Positions 56,001 to 64,000 of a DNA stretch of 64,000 nt are shown here, one piece after another. A model generated the notes under the pieces. It saw nothing but the letters and a program-made list of their open reading frames with translations, was not told the DNA's origin and did no database searches. Position numbers and translations under genes: made by a program. Source of the DNA: Ascidia mentula (Eukaryota > Chordata > Ascidiacea > Phlebobranchia > Ascidiidae); the NCBI GenBank assembly GCA_947561715.1, contig OX387202.1, positions 10,615,001 through 10,679,000 on the forward strand, read 5' to 3'. Within the stretch, counting starts at the first letter, position 1. Each line of letters opens with the position of its first letter.

Positions 56001-56972
56001 ACGAAAAGGAAAGTAATTCATTGATTGATCAACGTCAATGCCAACCTCTCTTAATCGATCAATCACACTTGGTGTTTCAGAGAAGAAACCTGCCTTAAAG
56101 ACCTCCTTTGTAACAGCCTGACATGATTTCTGATGTTCTTCACATTTTCCGAGTCTGTCGAAAGAAATTGAACAAATCCGACAACAAAAGGTCGATGAGT
56201 ATTTATTTATGTCAAAGATGTAGCTAAAATGTTTCTCAAACAAATTCAGGTTGAGTACTCGATTCCGTTTGTCATTTAAGCGTGCAACACTACGCCAAAT
56301 AAGTTTACACATGACATCTTCCCCGGCAACCAGTTGGAAAACATTTATGTTGATCTTAAAATAAATTTCCAAATTAGGCAGGTCGTCCATTTGTACACCA
56401 GGAAAATTAATGTGATCCAAACCGGCGTGTACAGAAAACTGTTTACATAGTTCAATAGCCCTCGATGAAATACCGTCTCTCCCACTCGAATCCAAATGTA
56501 TTGCGAGGCAACGAAAAAAGCAGAGGTTATCAGAATAAACTTGTCCACTTGGTGCTGTGTTTAAAGCAAATAGACCGGAATTTCGCGAAACGTACCGGGG
56601 CAAACTGACCCCCTTTCCAATTAATGGACTTTCCATGTAGTAAACATAAAAGGTTACATTTAAAATTTCGTTAGGTTTCCAGGAGCTATCAGGTCGCAGA
56701 AGTCGCACACTTTCTAAGTCATCTTTGTCTTCTAGGCTTTCAAGAACAGCAATCAAGTCGTCGCGTGTGCGGACAACATAAGGTGTGTAAAAAACTTGAA
56801 AATTGTTAGAACTCGAGTGGAAATAACGTTGTTCTCCGGCTACATTTTCCAAAGAAAAGCCAAAACTGGCATTGATCCTGAAGGCTCGATTTCCAAAGCG
56901 CAAAACTTCATCGGCAATACTACTTAAATTTTCGTAGGAAATTGGTGCGCGGAAGTTGAAGACGCTTGTCAC
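53096..56972 (-). CDS. Polinton part: protein-primed DNA polymerase B
   Basis: A fossil-element part. Visible motifs in order: OTU-like DNLCFFRCLA, a C2H2-like cluster, exonuclease motifs DFESYF (I), GGKYDINLAKRHL (II) and YNNRDVVPF (III), then polymerase motifs including SSYGK (B) and CLMDTDSYYVAM (C, with DTDS). It is the main polymerase body of the element. Its N-terminal region is present again, inverted, at 47,928-49,289. A poly-A/T tract lies at about 53,957-53,985. Confidence 0.88.
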
Positions 56973-57347
56973 TTTACCGATTCTTCGGTGTGTTTGAATG
57001 GCTCTGATGTTCCGAGCGATGAGTCTATCTCGCTCATTTTCCTGTCGTCGTTGTTGGGCTTCACCACTACTTCCCCTACACGAAAAGTGAATATAATGCT
57101 GGGTCCAAGGGCAACCATGTCTGAGAACTTACCAACCTCTTTGAATAAGAGAGGAAGGTCTAGAAGAATTCGCTTCTGCATCATTGCAAATTTCTTCTAT
57201 TTCCAACTCTTGAGAAGCTGTGAACCAAATTTAAAGATTTTTTTCAAGGAGCACAAGCTCTACTTGTTTCTGTTAAGTAAGTATTTCATATGTGACTATT
57301 AATTGCTACTGCATGTTGCTTTTAGCTAATTATTGTGAAAGCTTATT

Positions 57348-57591
57348 TTGAGAAAGTTGTGCTTAAGTTCTTTATTTTTAGCATTGCATTTTGTTCAAAA
57401 AATTGTTTTTAAACTTAGATGTTCTACATCACACCAAACACGAAAACTTCGGGCATCAGCTGCCAAAGGAAATTCAAATTTGTTTGGCCAGTGCCGCAGA
57501 TTGGGACGGAGGCAGGGAACGGCGACGAAAGATCAGTTACAGCAGTAGTTCAAGCAGTGACACAATTCCTGTGACTGATGTGTTTGTGTAA
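57348..57591 (+). CDS. Polinton part: small Ser-rich frame, right arm
   Basis: The inverted counterpart of 47,309-47,552, with the same Ser run and IPVTDVFV end. It is divergent from the polymerase gene. Function unknown. Confidence 0.3.
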
Positions 57592-57730
57592 ACACAATAA
57601 ATATTCGTTAAAACATATTGTGGTGGTGATGTTCCTGTTACCAAACATAGATATATATATGGGACATGTAAAACATTCAAGCAAGGTACATCACTGACGG
57701 TCGAAGTTAGGCCGGATGTTCACTTTCGTG

Positions 57731-58027
57731 TCATACCCCATATATAGAAGTACGGGCAATCAATGGGAAGCATTTCTTGGGCCAAGCATAATGCTTTGAA
57801 AATTCGATTGTGGCCCGTACATAAATTTCTGACTGGGTGCCCATATTCGGAGAGTGATATTCCACTACCGGCGTTTTCAAAAAATGTTCCCATCCCAGTA
57901 AAAAGGCTAATGAAGCTCCTCGCATAATTTTTTGATGTGAAATTTGGTTGAAGCGCCTTTCCCGGTAATTCTCATAGTCTTTAATATCGTTTTGCACACA
58001 ATATGGAGTGCCGCATTGACGCTGCAT
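57731..58027 (-). other. Polinton part: capsid-block sequence, right arm
   Basis: Minus-strand sequence belonging to the capsid block (basic protein and major capsid protein regions). It is the inverted counterpart of sequence on the left arm. Confidence 0.7.
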
Positions 58028-58034
58028 TTTCCGT

Positions 58035-58842
58035 CTAAATGTATAAGGGTGTTTTTCGAAAGTGAAGTGTAGCGATCACCCGACCGCTTTCAAAAGGAAT
58101 CAAACCCCCGAATTCGTTTCTTAAACTTAGTTCTACACTCGTGATGGTACTTCCACGTAATGGTTGATACGATAGACGTGAAAACCTTTTAAACACTGTC
58201 TCCCCAGGCTCTCCTTGAGCTGGGATCGTATCGAGAAGGGGAACAAGTGAATCGCCCACTATACGCGGTTCAACGAGATCACAATAGACGAAAATGGTCG
58301 AAAATTCATTCTCGAGAGTGCACCTTCCTTCGGTTGTGTGGCTTCCTTCGTAAAGGTGTGGAAGTGGAGTTGTTTGAAAGCCCAAAAGTTGCCCAAGGTC
58401 ATCAGAGAGCGCCATTTGACATTCCCTAGGGAGGTTTATAGTGGTCAAACGCGTCACCGGATCAAATACAAATAAATTATTAATCACACCCCCATCGGGT
58501 TTAAAATCATTGGTTTCTGATTCCTGAAGAAGTCGTTTAAATTCCTTGGTGCCTTCTGTTTTAACTAATTTTGTCATTGTACTTGCAAGTTCCTTTCCCG
58601 ATTTATAAAGCCCGCTTGGAAGCGTCAACTTTTTAGTAGCTTCGGCCCCCCACTCTCATTCCGAACCACACTTCTGACCCAATATTTTTCCATGAGTAGG
58701 GATATTGAATGTCACTTAACGCCACCTCCCATTTTCCCTGATCCAAGTGAATGCTTTTGGGAAGTTTAGTTTTGAATTGGGTCGTTGTATTTTCGGGGTA
58801 AAACTCTAAACTACTATTGCTCGGAAGAGTCACGTAAAACAT
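58035..58842 (-). CDS. Polinton part: minor capsid protein, right arm
   Basis: The inverted counterpart of 44,721-45,528, with the same MFYVTLPSNSS start and penton-type sequence. Confidence 0.7.
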
Positions 58843-59056
58843 TCTTGTTTTTCAAACTCGGTGCTGGCAACAGATACCCAACCCCACTTGCCAGTAACGC
58901 TGTCCAAAGATTCGGGTTTGGGTGTCCCAACGTCAAATTCACAAGACTGGTGATGACTACAACAAAAATGAGAAACACTTGACAAAAAAACACAACTTCT
59001 TCACGAGGCAAACTTCGCCCACACCACACCCAATCTCCTCCTGAAGTCATTGACAC
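58814..59056 (-). CDS. Polinton part: small membrane protein, right arm
   Basis: The inverted counterpart of 44,507-44,749, with the same hydrophobic segment and overlap with the minor capsid frame. Confidence 0.5.
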   Translation of the reverse strand: MSMTSGGDWVWCGRSLPREEVVFFCQVFLIFVVVITSLVNLTLGHPNPNLWTALLASGVGYLLPAPSLKNKNVLRDSSEQ

Positions 59057-59057
59057 G

Positions 59058-60122
59058 CTATACGCTGTAATGTACGACGTCCTCTGCGTTGAGCCACGAA
59101 TTAAAACTATCGGGGTAGTCGACCCATTTTATGAGCCATTGCTCTACCCCGTGCCTTTTTCGCTTTTTCAATATCTTCTCAATGTTATAAAGGTCCTTTT
59201 CCACACTTTGGAGTTCCTCATCATAAAACGACCCTTCTATCGGTTCACGATTATAATCGACTAGAGAATAGGTATGGGGATTGGTTTGGCGCCGTGATTT
59301 AACAAAAAACACTTCTTCCGTCCAGTTTGGTAAGTAACCTTTTTTAAACTTTGTACGGGTAACTGCGATTCTAACTGGGGAACCCACTGCAAACTTCCAG
59401 GACATAGGTGGATGCGATATATCGCCGTATAAATTTTCCCAGACAGTATCCTGATTATCTCGTTTTACCGACGAGGGAGTAGTTCGAATGCTGCGGTGAT
59501 AGCTGTTGTTGTAGCTTTCTACTACATCATCTAGCACGTCAATATATTTCGATGTCTGGGCATACGTGAAGTACCGCCATAAACGCTCCTTCAAGGTCCG
59601 ATTAAATCGCTCAACAATGGAGGCTTTTGTTTCGTCATTGTACGTCGTAAAAAAATGAATACCGTGATTTTGTAACCAATTTTGAAAAAGTTTATTCACA
59701 AACTCTTTGCCACGATCTGTCTGTAATTTGTGCGGTTGGCGGTCCCCATCTTGCAAGATTTTTTCGAAAGCTCGCACAAGACTTGGCCCCGTTTTTTGTT
59801 TTATTGGGACAACCCACGCATACTTTGAAAACACATCAATAACGGTAAGTAAGTATTTGAACCCATTGTTGTAACGACTTAGTTTCACCAAATCAACCAA
59901 ATCAGCCTGCCACTGAAAATCAATACCTCCGACTACAACACGAAGACGTTTAAAATTTCGACGTAGAGGTTTGTGGAGTGTGCAAGTGTCCTGCTTTCGC
60001 AGCCAATCTTTTACTTCAACTCTTTTTCGTTTTGAAGCACGGGCGAGGCGCTTCACGCCCCCGAGACTTCCTGGTTGCAAGGGGGAATAATATTCCTCAG
60101 AAAACTTTACAGATTTACCCAT
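59058..60122 (-). CDS. Polinton part: chromodomain integrase, right arm
   Basis: The inverted counterpart of 43,439-44,505. 354 codons carry the DDE core (WQADLVDL, LQTDRGKEF, ASIVERFNRTLK) and a C-terminal chromodomain. Confidence 0.88.
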   Translation of the reverse strand: MGKSVKFSEEYYSPLQPGSLGGVKRLARASKRKRVEVKDWLRKQDTCTLHKPLRRNFKRLRVVVGGIDFQWQADLVDLVKLSRYNNGFKYLLTVIDVFSKYAWVVPIKQKTGPSLVRAFEKILQDGDRQPHKLQTDRGKEFVNKLFQNWLQNHGIHFFTTYNDETKASIVERFNRTLKERLWRYFTYAQTSKYIDVLDDVVESYNNSYHRSIRTTPSSVKRDNQDTVWENLYGDISHPPMSWKFAVGSPVRIAVTRTKFKKGYLPNWTEEVFFVKSRRQTNPHTYSLVDYNREPIEGSFYDEELQSVEKDLYNIEKILKKRKRHGVEQWLIKWVDYPDSFNSWLNAEDVVHYSV

Positions 60123-60782
60123 TGCTTTGCAAATCGTCTATTCTGCACCGGTGGCGGTTTAGATCCAACTGGGCGCTGGCCTGGCGCGGGTCTTGTATTT
60201 GTATACCCAAGCAATGACTTTGGTGCATTTGCTTTTTCCAATGCCGACTGGAAATCAGTCCATCCGATAGGCGTCGTTGACGTCGATCCGCGGCGTCGCA
60301 CAGCATTGTGAATCAGATCCTCAATTGCTTCCCTTAACAACTTCCCCTTTAACCGAAAGCTTTCCTGTCGTGTTGAAATCAATTTCTGGACTTTCCTTGA
60401 TAATATCAATGACTCGCTTTGCTTTGTATTTAAACGTCTTCGGCATAGAATCAATTACACGACTTTCGACAACATTTTTCTTTGTTTCCTCAACTTCTCC
60501 AGCCACAGTTTTTCCTCGGGCTTCTTCGGTAACCGTAAACTTAAGTGGTTTATTCACAAGGGTGTCCTTATAAAATTGATACCGTTGAAGTGCCTGGTTG
60601 TAAAGTTTTACTTTGTCTTCCATCGTCCCAGGCTCGTTTATGATGTCCTTCATTTTCCGATCGAGTGTGGTTAATGCGTTTTCAACAGGCGTCGTTTGTG
60701 AAGGTGTGTTTCCCTGTAGACTTTTCAAAATACGAGGGTCCACCAAAGCGAATTTTTGAACACTTTCCATTTCACTTCCCAC
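60107..60782 (-). CDS. Polinton part: conserved protein of unknown function, right arm
   Basis: The inverted counterpart of 42,789-43,454, with the same QKFALVDPRILKSLQ start, coiled middle and proline-rich end, and the same overlap with the integrase. Confidence 0.5.
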
Positions 60783-61113
60783 CAGACAAAAGACTAGTGA
60801 CGGCGGGTATTATGCTGCCAATCAACGGAGCTAACAACGCTGATAAAAATCCTCCACGTAGTAAAATCTGACGTTTTCGTTTTGCAGGAGTTGACTTTTT
60901 TCCAAGTTCACGGATGCCGTTTTTATATCTGCAAAGTTTGGCTCGTTCCGTGGGTGTCAATGTTACGTTCCCCTTCAAAACGTTGTATGCACATTCGCAA
61001 ATGCACTGGATTAATTCACGATCAGCGACTTTTATAATCGACCGAGCAAGCTTGGGTTTGGCTTTAGCGAGTGTCGTAAGAACTGGAGCTTGGTCATGTA
61101 GTCGCCTTGACAT
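60772..61113 (-). CDS. Polinton part: small basic protein, right arm
   Basis: The inverted counterpart of 42,446-42,787. It starts MSRRLHDQAP and ends in the same Gly/Leu/Ile-rich tail. Confidence 0.6.
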   Translation of the reverse strand: MSRRLHDQAPVLTTLAKAKPKLARSIIKVADRELIQCICECAYNVLKGNVTLTPTERAKLCRYKNGIRELGKKSTPAKRKRQILLRGGFLSALLAPLIGSIIPAVTSLLSGGK

Positions 61114-61114
61114 G

Positions 61115-61717
61115 CTACAGAGATTTTGGTACGTACACAATCTGGGTTTCACCGCGAAAAATGTTGGTTCTTAAACGAAATTTTTCTGCTGTGCTCTGCT
61201 TGAAGTCAAAAAGCAAATAACCGTGTGGACGAGAGGTCGCGTCACGAAATGATTCCTGAACGGCACGCGTCCGCCCTGGTTGAACTTGCTTGGCAAGATG
61301 AGTTATTTGAGATGCGTCTCTTGGATTTTTAAAAACAACGAGGTAATGCGCGTTCAAGCTGATAGTGCGTTGCTCCTTTCCTTTGTGAAATAAATTCTGA
61401 ACAATGTATATCACACTTATATTTTTGTGGTGGCTCCCTTTTGTAAAAAGATTGGTCACGCTTTTGTCGCATTCACTCATTAAATCATCAATAATCAAAA
61501 GTGTTCTCTCTGACGAATCAAAATCAGTTGCCAATCCCCGAACAAATTCTACACCGTTAATCCCTTCGTACGCCCCTTGCCACTCGCCGTAACACCATAC
61601 AATGCGTTGGGGATTTGGTAAAGTTAACTTCTCGTTTATGAGACGTTTCACAAAGAACGTTTTACCACAACTAGTCGGACCAGCTACAAGGCAAGTGAAA
61701 GGGTGAATAAAATCCAT
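61115..61717 (-). CDS. Polinton part: packaging ATPase, right arm
   Basis: The inverted counterpart of 41,844-42,444. 200 codons with Walker A GPTSCGKT and Walker B-like LLIIDDLM, ending QIVYVPKSL. Confidence 0.88.
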   Translation of the reverse strand: MDFIHPFTCLVAGPTSCGKTFFVKRLINEKLTLPNPQRIVWCYGEWQGAYEGINGVEFVRGLATDFDSSERTLLIIDDLMSECDKSVTNLFTKGSHHKNISVIYIVQNLFHKGKEQRTISLNAHYLVVFKNPRDASQITHLAKQVQPGRTRAVQESFRDATSRPHGYLLFDFKQSTAEKFRLRTNIFRGETQIVYVPKSL

Positions 61718-61867
61718 GGTGTTTTCGCAAACAGATTTTGAACAAACTAAAAGTTTTTTATGTTTGTTGCGCTTTTAAACGCTTTTCTTTAGACTGTTCT
61801 TATAGGTTACAACCTCAGCTGCTTCAAGCACATGTTGTTTATTCGATAGAACGAACACAAAACTTAG

Positions 61868-62405
61868 GTTAGTATAGCCCAAAACACTTTAGGAAAGAAA
61901 TTGCATCTGAATTAGTTATTTCATTTTGTGTTTCAGCCAGTCTCTTCTCTTCACGAAGGCATGCTTCTTCCTAATTCGGACCGCACACATCTTTTCCTTT
62001 ACCACTAATTCCGGCAACGAATTGCCCACCTTTGATTTTGAGAAGAAACTCACATCCAGGAGAATGTTTGGCATGTTCTTCCCAAGCAACGTCATTCAGT
62101 TCCCAGTTAAAGAGGCAACATCCACAATACCAACATTTCACTTGATCGTGAATACCAATAAAGTAAAATCCAGCTTCGGCTAAATCCGCCGGTGTTGATC
62201 GGGTATGATAAGGCCAAAATCCATATTTGAACGAATCTATACGTTTTCTCTCTTCAGCCATATTAACATTTGCAGGGGCCAAACAAGGATAATTCCTCGT
62301 CCCCTCGACCAATCCACCCGGGGCGCATATGATCGAGGTTGAAGAGTATTGAGCATCACTTCTATCTCTTCGTCCAAAGAGAGAACGACCAGTAAGAAAT
62401 GACAT
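61868..62405 (-). CDS. Polinton part: BIR-domain (IAP-like) protein, right arm
   Basis: The inverted counterpart of 41,156-41,692. It starts MSFLTGRSLFGRR and carries the same CWYC...H...C BIR zinc pattern. The TATA-like box lies about 55 bp upstream on this strand. Confidence 0.75.
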
Positions 62406-62574
62406 ATTTCAATTCAACTCAGAAGTGAACAAACCGAAAGCCTTCACATTCACAACTCTTTTATACCATCTAGTGACCAGTGCTCATTCAAAAAACTTCT
62501 CACTTGGGTTTACGTCCTTACTCGGCCAACTCATTCAACAAATGAACCACTCTAAGTTATTTTTCATACAATAT

Positions 62575-62759
62575 GTGACCAAGCCCACATAAGTGAACAG
62601 TGCCCGATCCCACATAAGTGAAGAGTGCGCGATCTCAGACCAAGTGAAGAGTGCCCGATCTCAAATCAAGTGAAGAGTGCCCGATCTCAAACCAAGTGAA
62701 GAGTGCCCGATCCCTAATAAATGAAGAGTGCCCATGCTACTGGGCTCATTATTACTACT
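62575..62759 (-). repeat. Polinton right terminus with subterminal tandem repeats
   Basis: The reverse complement of the left terminus: about six 25-27 bp units followed by GCTCATTATTACTACT at the very end (62,744-62,759). Confidence 0.85.
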
Positions 62760-62765
62760 GCGCCT
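62760..62765. repeat. Target-site duplication, right copy (GCGCCT)
   Basis: Identical to 40,796-40,801, and placed immediately outside the right terminus. Confidence 0.9.
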
Positions 62766-63364
62766 GATTCGATAACCTTTATGGTTTTATCGGTGCCCAT
62801 GCCATTTTATTTCTTCGTATGTTGTTCTTACGCGTAGTTGTTTCGTTTCGCAAAATAAACATGATTTGATTTGATTTGATTTAAGTTTGGTTATTACACA
62901 AGAGTGTATAAGGTCTAACCTTGGGAGGTGTCAAGAAAATGATTTGTAAAGGAAAGCCAAAGATAGTATGCTACTCATGCCGAAGCAAACGATTCAAACA
63001 CCACTGTGTTCATCATCAGTGCCAAGTAAGTATGAGTTGCAGCAAGGTATGCGCAGAGGTAGGCAGGTAACTGAACAGACAAAAACAACAACACAAATGA
63101 AACACGTGACAGACGCCACTCGAAGGCCCATGGCCGTGACGTCATCATTTGGGCTGCAATTAGGACCTGGGTGTTGACAAGAAACCTTGTTACACAATTT
63201 ACCCTCACATAAAAGCTTTCCCATAAGTCGGTGAAATGGCGCCGCGATATCCGCGCATTTCTGTAAATATTTGCGGTTAATTGGCGTGAATGCATTTTTA
63301 GGGTTTATCAGCGAAAGCCAAACTGAACTGAATCAAATTTACTAACATCCTCGAATCAGAAATC
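62766..63364. other. Right flank of the Polinton, possible LINE/SINE tail
   Basis: At 62,863-62,882 a short TGATT-type repeat follows AAATAAACA, like the simple-repeat tails of some non-LTR retroelements. The Polinton may have landed in such an element. No coding sequence was recognised. The minus-strand frame at 62,975-63,295 matches nothing I know. Confidence 0.35.
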
Positions 63365-63545
63365 AACTGTCAAATCTGATGGATCAATGTTTATATTTAC
63401 ATGGATTATCAACATAAAGCATGGAAACGGTTGCATGCGATATTACAACAACGACATGATATACAAGGAATGATAAAACGGAATACATTGTCAATACATA
63501 ATTCTATGGAAGAAGTGGTATCCGAAACACACAAAATGTAATAAT
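63365..63545. repeat. Dispersed repeat of about 190 bp, copy 2
   Basis: Nearly identical to 32,157-32,357 in the same orientation, about 31 kb away, with one short indel near 63,497. The ends coincide in both copies (CAACTGTCAAAT to TGTAATAATA), which argues for a discrete mobile unit. Confidence 0.7.
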
Positions 63546-64000
63546 AAGTAGTGTCGACGTCATATTTGCAATTATTATGTTGTGTTTTTCTGGCATCAAC
63601 CGTTTTTTTTGTTAACGTCGGATAATAATCACGGTGTAAACCAAGTTCAACTCATTTACGGCGAACGTGCTATTCGTTCGTTGACACTTCCAGCAACAAG
63701 CCGCCTTTTCAGATGAGTCACGTGGTAATCCGAACTCAAATAACCCGGTATACATTTTCTATATAGGCCACATGTCTTTTGCGTAAAAAAGATACGAAGG
63801 GAAAGCGATTTTTTGTACGCGTGGTTTGTAACGTGTTATTGTTAATCCTCGTGCGCTTGTTTTTTATGTATTAAACTGGTCGATTGACTTTGGGCTTGAT
63901 AGCAGCCTTTTTATCAGGAATGAGATATACGGCAGTGTTGTTATTTGTGTAGACGTTTTAAGTAACTCCCTACAAATACAATGATAATAACAAACATGCA
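63546..64000. other. No gene recognised
   Basis: AT-rich sequence to the window edge. Nothing supportable was seen. Confidence 0.4.

Larger units (their letters stand above)
40802..62759. mobile_element. Polinton/Maverick element, fossil, with very long inverted arms
   Basis: An element of about 22 kb whose ends, AGTAGTAATAATGAGC and its reverse complement, are flanked by identical 6-bp GCGCCT copies. The left side (to about 49,290) and the right side (from about 55,610) are inverted copies of each other over roughly 7-8.5 kb. The centre holds a second direct copy of a capsid-gene stretch, the protease, an accessory gene and the main body of the polymerase. Parts: subterminal repeats, BIR protein, packaging ATPase, two small proteins, chromodomain integrase, membrane protein, minor and major capsid proteins, protease, and protein-primed DNA polymerase B. 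High identity between arms and an unaltered target-site duplication point to a young insertion. The element is broken, with about half a dozen or more breaks overall. Confidence 0.92.

Noticed and set aside
63546-64000. Search for a gene or element at the right window edge
   Set aside because: No frame, splice pattern or repeat could be supported there.

Overview
The window is animal nuclear DNA: AT-rich, with split genes whose introns can be very short (one is 44 bp), metazoan multidomain genes, and a mixture of BEL/Pao, Ty3/gypsy, L1/Tx1-type LINE, hAT-like and Polinton sequences. The LDLR-A plus rhodopsin-type receptor, hillarin/KY-type and fibrinogen-domain genes, together with the compact introns, suggest a marine invertebrate deuterostome, most likely an ascidian tunicate. 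That placement is inference. Nothing prokaryotic was seen, and no tRNA or rRNA gene was recognised.

Layout. 1-5,060: the 3' half of an LDLR-A/7TM receptor gene, its 3' flank, a Ty3/gypsy scrap, and the last exons of a hillarin/KY-like gene followed by a minus-strand exon of an unknown family. 5,246-8,740 (perhaps to 9,630): a broken BEL/Pao fossil on the minus strand. 9.7-15.9 kb: mostly non-coding, with hAT-like ends and a 340-bp tandem repeat. 15.9-18.35 kb: a second, decayed hillarin/KY-like copy with the same minus-strand exon behind it. 18.8-19.8 kb: a 5'-truncated LINE. 20.0-22.9 kb: a local duplication. 23,035-26,874: a complete two-exon receptor gene (about 1,235 aa), the paralogue of the one at the left edge. 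26.9-28.9 kb: the same 3' flank and gypsy scrap. 29.3-31.75 kb: a third copy of the unknown exon and a longer LINE fragment. 32,502-37,146: a six-exon secreted fibrinogen-related gene on the minus strand, reconstructed here from splice sites and reading phase. 37.2-40.8 kb: mostly non-coding, with one candidate exon.

40,802-62,759 is one Polinton/Maverick fossil of about 22 kb. It is flanked on both sides by the same 6 bp (GCGCCT), the target-site duplication expected for this family. Its two sides are inverted copies of each other for roughly 7-8.5 kb, so it reads as an element with huge terminal inverted repeats. Parts seen are a BIR-domain (IAP-like) protein, packaging ATPase, two small conserved proteins, a chromodomain integrase, a small membrane protein, minor and major capsid proteins, an adenovirus-type protease, protein-primed DNA polymerase B with an OTU-like N-terminal motif, and an unrecognised accessory gene. 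Arm identity and the perfect flanking repeat suggest a young insertion. The element is broken, with around half a dozen or more breaks in all.

The host genes do not form an obvious pathway. The region looks like a tandemly duplicating receptor/hillarin neighbourhood reshuffled by segmental duplication and transposons, with a Polinton landing downstream of an innate-immunity-type fibrinogen-domain gene.
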